From assembly GCA_049890035.1 (NCBI GenBank), contig JBMHCG010000020.1:1-41456 (forward strand): 41,456 bases of DNA, read 5' to 3'. Position 1 is the first letter of the stretch. Every line of letters starts with the position of its first letter. The translations under genes and the position numbers were made by a program. Source of the DNA: UBA11891 sp049890035. Its GTDB lineage: Bacteria > Bacteroidota > Bacteroidia > Flavobacteriales > Flavobacteriaceae. This document shows positions 16,895-24,792 of this stretch, piece by piece. Under the pieces are notes generated by a model. That model was not told where the DNA came from and did not search any database. It saw only the letters and a program-made list of their open reading frames with translations.

Positions 16895-17722
16895 CTATTT
16901 TTTTGTGTGAAACATACGGTGCATAACAACTACATGAGGAAAGGTAATGGCGGCAAGAAAAGTGAAAAACAGAGGTAAAAAATAATGGGCTGAAAAGTCA
17001 ATCCAAAGATAAACACCCAGCAATCCCAACAATGCCGCAGACCAATACCAAAATGAGGATTTTAGGTAAAGGAATAATTTTTGTCCAAAGGGTTGGGGCG
17101 CGTACAAAAAGTTCATTTGTGACTTCAGTGAAGGAAAACTGTGCCAGACAACAAAATAGGAGCCAAAAGCATACAATAAACTCCCTCTTGCAAAAACACC
17201 CACAATCAGTCCGAGAACCAAACATTCAAAAAGAAACTCTTTTCGTGTTGTTGGTGTGAGGCTCCACAACAAACCAAAAGCGACAACTGAAAACGACAGA
17301 AAAATAGAGAAATAATCAAAGGGTAACGACACACCCGAAAGGGTTTTTACTACCTCATATACAACATGCTGATGAAAATAGAACAGGGTAGCAAAAACAA
17401 CACTCCCATAAATAGTGTAGTGCACAAAAGGAAACGATAAGGGCTGCAATCGCTTGTTCCAGTGTTGTTCTCCAAAATGATAGGTACTAACAAGAACGAA
17501 AAATAACAAAGCAATACCAGGAATGAAAAAAAAAGCAAAAGCCCCCAGCACGACTACACCGATGTAAGCTAATGTAATTTCAATTTTGGATTGGTTGGGT
17601 TTTCGGTTTCGAATCAGAGCTATATCGTTGGCGCCGTGAACAATTCCTAAACTAAGAATAAGCAGTCCCCCAAAAGCATCTTGAAGGCTAACAGGTAATA
17701 TCCAAGCACATGCAAGCAACAT
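16895..17722 (-). CDS. blh: Beta-carotene 15,15'-dioxygenase, Brp/Blh family
   Basis: The product is a 275-residue polytopic membrane protein. Blh cleaves beta-carotene to two retinals, the chromophore of the divergent proteorhodopsin. Diagnostic His motifs are GIVHGANDIALI (His29), STYHFGEQHW, FVVWHSFPSLKSQMNF and the C-terminal FPHVVVMHRMFH; these histidines bind the iron in the family. Seven or more hydrophobic segments fit. ATG 17722 is the only standard in-frame start; the frame stays open upstream to about 17789 without ATG, GTG or TTG. A 147-bp spacer separates it from the rhodopsin ATG. Carotenoid genes such as crtB, crtI and crtY are not in this window. Confidence 0.93.
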   Translation of the reverse strand: MLLACAWILPVSLQDAFGGLLILSLGIVHGANDIALIRNRKPNQSKIEITLAYIGVVVLGAFAFFFIPGIALLFFVLVSTYHFGEQHWNKRLQPLSFPFVHYTIYGSVVFATLFYFHQHVVYEVVKTLSGVSLPFDYFSIFLSFSVVAFGLLWSLTPTTRKEFLFECLVLGLIVGVFARGSLLYAFGSYFVVWHSFPSLKSQMNFLYAPQPFGQKLFLYLKSSFWYWSAALLGLLGVYLWIDFSAHYFLPLFFTFLAAITFPHVVVMHRMFHTKK

Positions 17723-17870
17723 TCCCGTTGCGATTATTTCGATTGAATAATATTTAAATGCTGAAAATGAGATATTTACTTTTTTTGTTTACTTTTTTTA
17801 TAAAAAATATAGTCAATAAGTTTAATTTTATCTAAATTTACCTAAACAAAAACAAATAATTGATTTAATT
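17723..17870. promoter_or_regulatory. Divergent blh / proteorhodopsin promoter region
   Basis: This very AT-rich spacer drives both phototrophy genes. On the plus strand TAAATTTA (17833-17840) is a one-mismatch -7 box 30 nt before the rhodopsin ATG, without a clear -33 TTG. No exact TAnnTTTG box was found for blh. I saw no operator-like inverted repeat, so light or carbon control cannot be read from it. Confidence 0.45.
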
Positions 17871-18602
17871 ATGGAAAAATTACTTAGTTTAATGGCAGTG
17901 GCACCAGCTATGGCTACTGACGATTATGTAGGTTTTACCTTCTTCGTAGGATGTATGGCCATGATGGCTGCCTCTGCATTCTTCTTCCTGTCTATGAACT
18001 CTTTTGATAACAAGTGGAGAACTTCCATCTTGGTATCCGGTTTGATTACCTTCATAGCAGCCGTACACTATTGGTACATGAGAGATTATTGGGCAACCAA
18101 TGCTGAATCTCCAACATTCTTCCGTTATGTAGACTGGGTGTTGACAGTGCCATTGATGTGTGTTGAATTTTATTTAATTCTTAAAGCAGCCGGTGCGACT
18201 AAAGGATTGATGTGGAAAATGATTTTTGCTTCTGTCGTTATGTTGGTTACAGGTTACTTCGGTGAAGCTGTTTACACAACTGGGGCTGGACCTGCTGCTT
18301 GGGGTGCCCTATCGGGAGCTGCTTACTTCTACATATTATATGAAGTATGGGCTGGTGGTGCCGCTAAATTAGCTGCAGCCGCTGGTGGTGCTGTGCAACA
18401 AGCACACCAAACATTGGTCAAGTTTGTCTTCATTGGATGGGCTATCTATCCTATCGGATACATGGCTGGTACGGAAGGATGGTACTCAGGTATCTTCGGA
18501 GGACTTCCAATGGATGTCATTTACAACATTGGTGATGCGATTAACAAAATTGGTTTTGGTTTGGTTGTTTACAACCTTGCTGTTGCCTCTAAAACAGCCT
18601 AA
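17871..18602 (+). CDS. Proteorhodopsin, light-driven proton pump
   Basis: The product has 243 residues and seven membrane helices. The retinal Schiff-base lysine is Lys226 in GDAINKIGFG, with Asp222 four residues before. Helix C reads RYVDWVLTVPLMCVEFYL, giving Asp88 (proton acceptor), Thr92 and Glu99 (donor), which is the DTE pattern of outward proton pumps rather than the NDQ sodium or NTQ chloride pumps. His66 lies at the position of the acceptor-coupled His75 of the gamma-proteobacterial protein. Met96 is at the spectral-tuning site (Leu/Met green, Gln blue), so green absorption is expected. Gly145 in AAWGALSGAAYFYILY aligns with bacteriorhodopsin Trp138 and with the fenestration glycine of antenna-binding rhodopsins. 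It is monocistronic, closed by a strong hairpin. Confidence 0.97.
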   Translation: MEKLLSLMAVAPAMATDDYVGFTFFVGCMAMMAASAFFFLSMNSFDNKWRTSILVSGLITFIAAVHYWYMRDYWATNAESPTFFRYVDWVLTVPLMCVEFYLILKAAGATKGLMWKMIFASVVMLVTGYFGEAVYTTGAGPAAWGALSGAAYFYILYEVWAGGAAKLAAAAGGAVQQAHQTLVKFVFIGWAIYPIGYMAGTEGWYSGIFGGLPMDVIYNIGDAINKIGFGLVVYNLAVASKTA

Positions 18603-18642
18603 TTCCTTTGTATGGGAAAAAATTGACACTAGAAAAAGAAAG

Positions 18643-18673
18643 AAAAAATCGCTCTTCGGAGCGATTTTTTTTT
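18643..18673. terminator. Strong bidirectional rho-independent terminator
   Basis: A 12-bp stem, AAAAAATCGCTC paired with GAGCGATTTTTT, carries a stable TTCG tetraloop (18655-18658) and ends in nine Ts on the plus strand. The A-run gives a T-run on the minus strand, so it can end both the rhodopsin transcript and the convergent argS transcript; the argS stop codon (18672-18674) abuts it. Confidence 0.92.
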
Positions 18674-20453
18674 ACATCCTATCTGGCGCATGGATACCGA
18701 GCAAATCACAGGCAGAAGCAATCCCTTCCCCTACTTTTTTAGAAAGCAAGATCCGAAGGGATTTCAAGGTTTCGTCAACCTCCCCTAAGATGGAAATGTT
18801 CTGGTAAAATGAATTGAATTTTTTGACCAGTTCATATACATAATTCGCAACCAAAGCCGGATTGTGCTGTTCTGCTGCTTGTTGTAATATAGCTGGATAT
18901 ATAGCTAAATGCTTGATAATGGCTCTTTCTTTATCTTCCAGACGACAATCCAGTAAATCCCTTTCCTCAAGTTTGGGAGCCTTCCTTAAAATGGATTGGA
19001 TGCGAGCATGCGTGTACTGAATAAAGGGCCCTGTATTGCCATTAAAATCTACGGAAGCTTCTGGATCAAATAAAATTCGCTTTTTGGGGTCCACTTTTAA
19101 AATATAATATTTTAAAGCACCGAGGCCAATCTGACGGTAACGAATTTTCTTATCTTCTTCCTTCAGTACATCTAATTTTCCGTGTGTTTCTGAAATCTTT
19201 TGTGCTGTTGATTCCATTTCAACGATCAAATCGTCCGCGTCTACGACAGTACCTTCCCTACTTTTCATTTTTCCTGATGGGAGATCGACCATTCCGTAAC
19301 TCAAATGACACAAATCAGCAGCCCATTCGTAACCCAGCTTTTTCAAAATTAGAAACAATACCTTAAAATGATAATCTTGTTCATTGCCTACCGTGTAAAC
19401 CATTCCATTAATCTCCGGGTGGTCTTTTACCCGCTGGGTTGCGGTACCCAAGTCCTGCGTCATATAAACAGCTGTTCCGTCTGATCGAAGTAATAATTTT
19501 TCATCCAATCCATCGTCGGTTAAATCCACCCAAACAGATCCATCTGGTTTTTGGTAAAAGAGCTCTTTGTTGAGACCCTCGGCTATCAAATTTTTGCCCA
19601 ACAAATACGTATCGCTTTCGTAGTAATAGGTATCAAAAGACACCCCCAGATTCTGATAGGTTTCTTCAAAACCCTGGTATACCCAATTATTCATACGTTC
19701 CCACAATTTTCGCACTTCAGGGTCATTGGCTTCCCAACGACGCAATACGTTCTGGGCTTCTAACAAGAGGGGTGCTTCTTTAGACGCTTCTTCTTCAGAT
19801 TTTCCAGCTGCCTGCAAGGCTTTTACTTGTTGTTTGTAGTGTTGATCAAACAAAACGTAATACTTGCCCACCAACTGATCGCCTTTGATTTGAACATCTG
19901 CGGGAGTTTCTCCTTTTCCAAATTGTTGCCAGGCAACCATCGATTTGCAGATATGAATCCCACGGTCGTTTATAATTTGTGTTTTGATTACTTTTTTTCC
20001 AGATGCTTCAAGAATTTTAGCAACGGAGTACCCCAATAGATTATTTCGTATATGGCCCAAATGAAGTGGCTTATTTGTATTCGGGGAGGAATACTCAACC
20101 ATAATCGTATCTGAGGAATCAGTAGCCTTCGTGTGCCCATAAGAAGAATCTATGGCTATAGAAATTAGAAACGACAAATAGTATCGGTCACTGATACACA
20201 AATTCAAAAATCCTTTAACAACATTAAACTTTTCTACCCAGGGGCTGTTTTGAACGAGATAGGCTCCCATGGCCTCTCCCAATTGTTGTGGATTGGCTCG
20301 GGTACTTTTTAGCAAAGGAAACAATACAACCGTTCGATCGCCTTCGAAATCAGATCGTGTGCTTTGGAATTCAAGGATTTGATCTGGCAATGCATAAGAT
20401 GCAGACAAATAGGCATTAATGGTTGCTGATAGTTGCGCGTCTAAGGATTTCAT
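18672..20453 (-). CDS. argS: Arginyl-tRNA synthetase
   Basis: The product has 593 residues, a class I aminoacyl-tRNA synthetase that charges tRNA-Arg with arginine using ATP. An N-terminal tRNA-binding domain (about 1-110) is followed by the catalytic core with NTNKPLHLGHIRNNLLG (the HIGH motif as HLGH). The KMSKS equivalent is seen only as GKMKSREGTVV. The C-terminal anticodon-binding helical domain contains NTGPFIQYTHARIQSILRKA and ends GIHAPDRM, the usual ArgS terminus. Single gene, divergent from a hypothetical gene and convergent with proteorhodopsin. Confidence 0.97.
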   Translation of the reverse strand: MKSLDAQLSATINAYLSASYALPDQILEFQSTRSDFEGDRTVVLFPLLKSTRANPQQLGEAMGAYLVQNSPWVEKFNVVKGFLNLCISDRYYLSFLISIAIDSSYGHTKATDSSDTIMVEYSSPNTNKPLHLGHIRNNLLGYSVAKILEASGKKVIKTQIINDRGIHICKSMVAWQQFGKGETPADVQIKGDQLVGKYYVLFDQHYKQQVKALQAAGKSEEEASKEAPLLLEAQNVLRRWEANDPEVRKLWERMNNWVYQGFEETYQNLGVSFDTYYYESDTYLLGKNLIAEGLNKELFYQKPDGSVWVDLTDDGLDEKLLLRSDGTAVYMTQDLGTATQRVKDHPEINGMVYTVGNEQDYHFKVLFLILKKLGYEWAADLCHLSYGMVDLPSGKMKSREGTVVDADDLIVEMESTAQKISETHGKLDVLKEEDKKIRYRQIGLGALKYYILKVDPKKRILFDPEASVDFNGNTGPFIQYTHARIQSILRKAPKLEERDLLDCRLEDKERAIIKHLAIYPAILQQAAEQHNPALVANYVYELVKKFNSFYQNISILGEVDETLKSLRILLSKKVGEGIASACDLLGIHAPDRM

Positions 20454-20461
20454 AAGCGGTG

Positions 20462-20490
20462 CAAAGATAACATAATGTTCGTATGGCTAA
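20462..20490 (-). promoter_or_regulatory. argS promoter with exact TAnnTTTG box
   Basis: On the minus strand TATCTTTG (20469-20462) matches the -7 consensus exactly. A TTA at 20490-20488, 18 nt upstream, stands in for the -33 TTG. The ATG at 20453 lies 8 nt after the box, implying a very short leader. Confidence 0.55.
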
Positions 20491-20506
20491 GGCTGTAAGA
20501 ATGGCG

Positions 20507-20514
20507 TATCTTTA
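20507..20514 (+). promoter_or_regulatory. Candidate -7 box for the 140-aa hypothetical gene
   Basis: TATCTTTA on the plus strand lies 8 nt before ATG 20523, mirroring the argS arrangement on the other strand. No -33 TTG is visible at 17-23 nt. Confidence 0.35.
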
Positions 20515-20522
20515 AAATAAAA

Positions 20523-20945
20523 ATGCTCATCAACAATTCCTACAACGAACCCAAAGTCAAAGAAGCCATTGAATCGCTCGTAGGACCCCCATTCAAATTA
20601 ACAGCACGCTGGCAAATGGGAGGCATCGGTTCTCCTCAGCTTTTTATCACACAAACGAGTGCTGAAATACACAGCCTTCTAGCATTGGATCACAATCGGA
20701 ATAGTTGCAATATAGAGATGCGCCCTAAGGGGATCATTCTTCGTTTTAGAAGTCTACTAGAAACCTATGCCCTGATAATTCCCTATTACAAGTTACAACT
20801 CTACAAAGGGAAAGCGGAGGAATATTCCATATACATGGATCAATATGTTGTAAAAGTTTACGCCAATGCAGGTGTTCACAAATTTTTTAAGAAACTTTTA
20901 GCAGAGAAAGCAAAAAACACCCCGCCTGCTGTCGGGGAGTGGTAA
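20523..20945 (+). CDS. Conserved-looking hypothetical protein, cytosolic
   Basis: The product has 140 residues, with no signal peptide or membrane segment. It shows alternating beta-strand segments (AEIHSLLALDHNRNSCNIEM, GIILRFRSLLETYALIIPYY, SIYMDQYVVKVYANAG) and a basic C-terminal helix (HKFFKKLLAEKA). I recognise no named domain, though the layout resembles small flavobacterial proteins of unknown function. It lies alone between argS and the gltA end, and its last codons contain the terminator that serves gltA on the other strand. Confidence 0.7.
   Translation: MLINNSYNEPKVKEAIESLVGPPFKLTARWQMGGIGSPQLFITQTSAEIHSLLALDHNRNSCNIEMRPKGIILRFRSLLETYALIIPYYKLQLYKGKAEEYSIYMDQYVVKVYANAGVHKFFKKLLAEKAKNTPPAVGEW
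20912..20941 (-). terminator. Rho-independent terminator of the carA-eno-gltA unit
   Basis: On the minus strand CCCCG (20937-20933) pairs with CGGGG (20924-20920) around an 8-nt loop, and flanking CA/TG pairs can extend the stem. A run of six Ts (20917-20912) follows, 7 nt past the gltA stop. It lies inside the last codons of the convergent hypothetical gene. Confidence 0.8.
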
Positions 20946-20947
20946 AT

Positions 20948-22219
20948 TTATTTACTCATTTTTCTTGAGGTTGCACCCGTATAGATTTGTCGAGGGCGAC
21001 CAATGGGCTCATTTTGCAAACGCATTTCGCGCCATTGAGCAATCCAACCGGGCAAACGCCCCAAGGCAAACATCACAGTAAACATTTCTGTAGGGATGCC
21101 CATGGCTCGGTAAATGATTCCCGAATAAAAATCTACATTTGGGTATAATTTTCGATCGACAAAATACGGATCTTTCAAAGCTTGCTCCTCCAATCCTTTA
21201 GCGATGTCTAAAATGGGATCGTGAACCCCTAAATCATTCAAAACTTCATCAGCTGCCTTTTTTATGATTCGGGCACGTGGATCAAAGTTTTTGTAGACAC
21301 GGTGCCCAAAGCCCATCAGACGGAAAGGATCGTTTTTGTCTTTGGCTTTTTCCATATACTTGGCTGTATCACCACCATCTGCTTTGATGGCTTCCAACAT
21401 TTCAATGACGGCCTGATTGGCACCCCCGTGTAAAGGACCCCAAAGTGCAGAAATACCAGCTGAAATGGAAGCAAACAATCCCGCATGGGACGAACCTACT
21501 ATACGTACTGTAGAGGTGGAACAATTTTGTTCGTGATCGGCATGTAAAATGAGTAGCTTATTCAGTGCATTAATGACAATCGGATTGGGTGTATAGTCCT
21601 GGTGTGGCTTTTTAAACATCATATGTGCCACATTTTCAATATAGTTCAGAGAGGTATTCGCATAATTGAGCGGCAAGCCTTTTACCTTTCGATGGGTCCA
21701 AGCACACAGGATGGGAAACTTGGCCAACAAAAGGACGATGGCCTCGTACATTTCTTCTTCTGAATTGACATCTACCGATGAAGGATTGAAAGCTATTAGA
21801 CCGGAAGTAAGCGATGCTAAAATACCCATAGGATGCGCCGACTTGGGAAAACTTTTTAGAATGGACTTCAAGTCTTCGTCTACATAGGAATCGTCGTGGA
21901 TTTTTTGTTCCAAACGAGCCAGGGTTTTAGCGGATGGCAATTCGCCAAAAATGAGTAAATAAGCAACCTCTATAAAGCTGGCATTTTCTGCCAGATCTTC
22001 TATGGAGTAACCCCGATACCGTAGGATCCCTTTTTCACCGTCCAGAAAAGTGATTTCACTCTGGCAGGAACCCGTATTCTTGTAACCAGGGTCAAGAGTA
22101 ATCAAACCCGTTTGTGCGCGTAACTGTTTGATATCAATCCCATATTCATTCTGTGATCCTTGGACCAAAGGGAATTCATAGGTATGGTCTTTGTAAGTAA
22201 GTTGAACGTTTCCTTCCAT
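20948..22219 (-). CDS. gltA: Citrate synthase
   Basis: The product has 423 residues, the usual size of the hexameric bacterial type; it condenses acetyl-CoA with oxaloacetate at the head of the TCA cycle. Seen are ILHADHEQNCSTSTVRIVGS, the substrate-binding ISALWGPLHGGANQAV (active-site His of GPLHGGAN), GFGHRVYKNFDPRARI (second active-site His) and VDFYSGIIYRAMGIP with the catalytic-Asp region. It is the last gene of carA-eno-gltA, 25 bp after eno, and has its own terminator. Confidence 0.97.
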   Translation of the reverse strand: MEGNVQLTYKDHTYEFPLVQGSQNEYGIDIKQLRAQTGLITLDPGYKNTGSCQSEITFLDGEKGILRYRGYSIEDLAENASFIEVAYLLIFGELPSAKTLARLEQKIHDDSYVDEDLKSILKSFPKSAHPMGILASLTSGLIAFNPSSVDVNSEEEMYEAIVLLLAKFPILCAWTHRKVKGLPLNYANTSLNYIENVAHMMFKKPHQDYTPNPIVINALNKLLILHADHEQNCSTSTVRIVGSSHAGLFASISAGISALWGPLHGGANQAVIEMLEAIKADGGDTAKYMEKAKDKNDPFRLMGFGHRVYKNFDPRARIIKKAADEVLNDLGVHDPILDIAKGLEEQALKDPYFVDRKLYPNVDFYSGIIYRAMGIPTEMFTVMFALGRLPGWIAQWREMRLQNEPIGRPRQIYTGATSRKMSK

Positions 22220-22230
22220 AGATGTATTAT

Positions 22231-22240
22231 TTTTGGTTTC
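22231..22240 (-). repeat. GAAACCAAAA element upstream of gltA
   Basis: On the minus strand GAAACCAAAA ends 11 nt before the gltA ATG. The same decamer and a 9-nt near-copy occur in the 38-nt carA-eno spacer. It may help translation initiation in place of a Shine-Dalgarno sequence, or be a regulator site. Confidence 0.45.
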
Positions 22241-22244
22241 GGTA

Positions 22245-23537
22245 TTATATCAGTACGTTAAAAGCGTCTCGCTTGGGAAAATACGCTTGGTTTTCAAGCT
22301 CTTCCTCGATACGGAGCAATTGATTGTATTTGGCCATACGATCACTTCGGCTGGCCGACCCTGTTTTGATTTGACCCGTATTGAGTGCAACAGCCAAGTC
22401 AGCAATCGTATTGTCTTCTGTTTCTCCAGATCGATGTGACATCACAGTGGTATAACCAGCTTTGTGAGCCATATTTACAGCAGCTATCGTTTCGGTTAGA
22501 CTTCCAATTTGATTGACTTTAATAAGAATCGAATTGGCAATGGATTCCGCTATACCGCGTGAAAGACGCGTAACATTGGTAACAAACAAATCATCTCCAA
22601 CCAATTGTACGCTATCTCCTATTTTTTCAGTGAGGGTCTTCCAGCCTGTCCAGTCGTTTTCATCCATCCCATCTTCAATCGATATGATAGGATATTTGGC
22701 CGATAAATCAGCCAGATACTGTGCCTGTTCTTCAGATGTTCGCTTTACTCCTGTACGCCCTTCAAATAGGGTATAATCATAAACTCCATCTTTGTAAAAT
22801 TCGGCTGCGGCACAATCCAGGGCAATCATAACTTCTTCTCCTGCTCTATACCCAGCATTTTCAATCGCTTTGATGATAGTGTCCAGGGCATCCTCCGTGC
22901 CGTCCAAGGTGGGAGCAAATCCTCCTTCATCACCCACTGCGGTACTCAAATTTCTGTCTTTTAGTACTTTTTTCAGGTGATGGAAAATTTCAGTACCCAT
23001 TTGCATAGCTTTTGAAAAAGTATCGGCAGCAACGGGCATGACCATGAATTCTTGAAAGGCAATGGGTGCATCGGAATGCGAACCCCCATTGATGATATTC
23101 ATCATAGGAACGGGTAGCGTATGGGCACTGACACCTCCTATGTAACGGTAAAGAGGCATTCCCAATTCATTGGCAGCTGCTTTGGCGACCGCCAAAGAGA
23201 CCCCTAAAATGGCATTGGCACCCAATTGCGACTTGTTGGGCGTTCCATCCAAGTCAATCATCAGTTGATCTATTTTGTTTTGCTCAAAGACGGATTGTCC
23301 AACAACCGTTTCGGCAATGGTTTCATTCACGTTGCTAATGGCTTGGGAAACCCCTTTGCCCATAAAAGCATCTCCGCCATCACGGAGTTCGACAGCTTCG
23401 TGCTCCCCCGTTGAAGCACCCGAGGGTACTGCTGCTCGGCCTAATATACCGTTTTCTGTTATGACATCAACTTCCACAGTGGGATTGCCTCGTGAGTCCA
23501 AGATCATCCGGGCATGTACTTTTACAATTATACTCAT
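22245..23537 (-). CDS. eno: Enolase
   Basis: The product has 430 residues. Enolase converts 2-phosphoglycerate to phosphoenolpyruvate in glycolysis. Landmarks are ARMILDSRGNPTVEVDV, PSGASTGEHEAVELRDGG, the metal-binding SIEDGMDENDW and VGDDLFVTN, catalytic LIKVNQIGSLTET and the signature SHRSGETEDNTIADLAVALN. Length is standard. It lies 38 bp after carA and 25 bp before gltA. Confidence 0.98.
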   Translation of the reverse strand: MSIIVKVHARMILDSRGNPTVEVDVITENGILGRAAVPSGASTGEHEAVELRDGGDAFMGKGVSQAISNVNETIAETVVGQSVFEQNKIDQLMIDLDGTPNKSQLGANAILGVSLAVAKAAANELGMPLYRYIGGVSAHTLPVPMMNIINGGSHSDAPIAFQEFMVMPVAADTFSKAMQMGTEIFHHLKKVLKDRNLSTAVGDEGGFAPTLDGTEDALDTIIKAIENAGYRAGEEVMIALDCAAAEFYKDGVYDYTLFEGRTGVKRTSEEQAQYLADLSAKYPIISIEDGMDENDWTGWKTLTEKIGDSVQLVGDDLFVTNVTRLSRGIAESIANSILIKVNQIGSLTETIAAVNMAHKAGYTTVMSHRSGETEDNTIADLAVALNTGQIKTGSASRSDRMAKYNQLLRIEEELENQAYFPKRDAFNVLI

Positions 23538-23550
23538 CGTTTAAATCAAG

Positions 23551-23575
23551 TTTGGTTTCAGTTTATTTTGGTTTC
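23551..23575 (-). repeat. Two GAAACCAAA(A) elements in the carA-eno spacer
   Basis: On the minus strand GAAACCAAAA (23575-23566), directly after the carA stop, and GAAACCAAA (23559-23551), 13 nt before the eno ATG, repeat the element found before gltA. Confidence 0.45.
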
Positions 23576-24676
23576 TTATTTTGCTAGGCTGGCTATGAAT
23601 TCGTCAAACAAATAGGTTGAGTCGTTAGGACCAGGGGCGGCTTCTGGATGGTATTGTACTGAAAAACATTTTTTGTTTTTGATAGCGATGCCGGCTACTG
23701 TTTTATCATTTAAGTGCTCGTGCGTAATTTCAATCTCTGCATGCGCTTCAACAGCCTGACGTTCGACAGCAAAACCATGGTTTTGAGAAGTGATTTCTCC
23801 TTTTCCTGTTTTTAAATTTAAAACAGGATGATTGATCCCTCTGTGACCGTTAAACATTTTATATGTTGGAATACCGTTGGCTAAGGCAATGACCTGATGT
23901 CCCAAACAGATGCCAAACAAGGGTTTGTCATGGGCCAATATCGCTTTAGCGGTTTCCTGGGCTGCTTTCAACGGCTGTGGATCCCCAGGACCGTTGGAGA
24001 TAAAATAGCCATCAGGTTGCCACTGCTCCATTTCAGCAAAAGACGTGTCAAAAGGAAATACCTGTATGTAGGCGTTACGATTCGAAAGATGGTTGAGAAT
24101 ATTTTTTTTAACTCCTAAATCCAATGCTGCAATTTTATAGGGAGCCTCTGGACTGCCTACAAAATAGGGGGCTTTGGTAGATACTTTGGAAGCCAATTCC
24201 AACCCATCCATCGAGGGAGTTTCTTGCAGTTGCTTCTTCAACACTTCCAACTGGTCTATTTCGGTAGTAATCACGGCATTTTGCGCACCGTGTTCACGAA
24301 TATAACTGACCAAGGCCCGTGTATCAACATCAGAAATTGCGACGAGATTGTTGGCTTGGAAATAATTGATCAGCGAATCGGTGGCACCAACGCGAGAATG
24401 TTCATAGCTGAAATTCTTACATATCAAACCAGCAATCATTATTTGATCGGCCTGTGCTTCTGCATCCAATACACCATAATTTCCGATATGCGCATTGGTG
24501 GTTACCATCAATTGTCCAAAGTAGGAGGGGTCCGTAAAAATTTCTTGATATCCTGTCATTCCCGTATTGAAGCAAATCTCTCCAAAACGGCTCCCTTTTA
24601 CCCCTACCGCTTTACCAAAAAACTGGGTCCCATCAGCCAGAAGAACCAGGGCACGATCTCTTTTTGTATACTTCAT
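23576..24676 (-). CDS. carA: Carbamoyl-phosphate synthase small subunit (glutaminase)
   Basis: The product has 366 residues. CarA releases ammonia from glutamine for the large subunit CarB, feeding pyrimidine and arginine synthesis. The N-terminal domain shows FGEICFNTGMTGYQEIFTDP and SRVGATDSLINYF. The class I glutamine amidotransferase domain has GLYF-like FISNGPGDPQ, the nucleophile Cys in LFGICLGHQVIALANG and the His/Glu pair in VQYHPEAAPGPND. carB is not in the window. It opens the carA-eno-gltA unit after the rplQ terminator. Confidence 0.97.
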   Translation of the reverse strand: MKYTKRDRALVLLADGTQFFGKAVGVKGSRFGEICFNTGMTGYQEIFTDPSYFGQLMVTTNAHIGNYGVLDAEAQADQIMIAGLICKNFSYEHSRVGATDSLINYFQANNLVAISDVDTRALVSYIREHGAQNAVITTEIDQLEVLKKQLQETPSMDGLELASKVSTKAPYFVGSPEAPYKIAALDLGVKKNILNHLSNRNAYIQVFPFDTSFAEMEQWQPDGYFISNGPGDPQPLKAAQETAKAILAHDKPLFGICLGHQVIALANGIPTYKMFNGHRGINHPVLNLKTGKGEITSQNHGFAVERQAVEAHAEIEITHEHLNDKTVAGIAIKNKKCFSVQYHPEAAPGPNDSTYLFDEFIASLAK

Positions 24677-24684
24677 GCGTGTTG

Positions 24685-24692
24685 CAAATATA
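24685..24692 (-). promoter_or_regulatory. carA -7 promoter box
   Basis: On the minus strand TATATTTG is an exact TAnnTTTG match, 8 nt before the carA ATG. The -33 position falls in the 3' arm of the rplQ terminator and has no clear TTG, so the transcription start would lie just downstream of the hairpin. Confidence 0.5.
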
Positions 24693-24703
24693 GTTTATAA
24701 TCA

Positions 24704-24735
24704 TAAAAAAAGGATAAACATAGTGTTTATCCTTA
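24704..24735 (-). terminator. Strong rho-independent terminator after rplQ
   Basis: On the minus strand AAGGATAAACA, a CTA loop and TGTTTATCCTT form an 11-bp stem followed by seven or more Ts. It marks the 3' end of the ribosomal supercluster. Confidence 0.88.
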
Positions 24736-24792
24736 GGTGAAATTAGACTGAAAAAATGGAGTTTGGCTCCAGTGGTGTCATATCTTTTTTTC

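Noticed and set aside
17871..18602. Sodium- or chloride-pumping rhodopsin
   Set aside because: Helix C has Asp88/Thr92/Glu99, not the Asn-Asp-Gln or Asn-Thr-Gln sets of those pumps.
24224..24700. 158-codon open frame antisense to carA
   Set aside because: It lies opposite a certain gene, and its sequence mirrors carA codon usage; no domain is visible.
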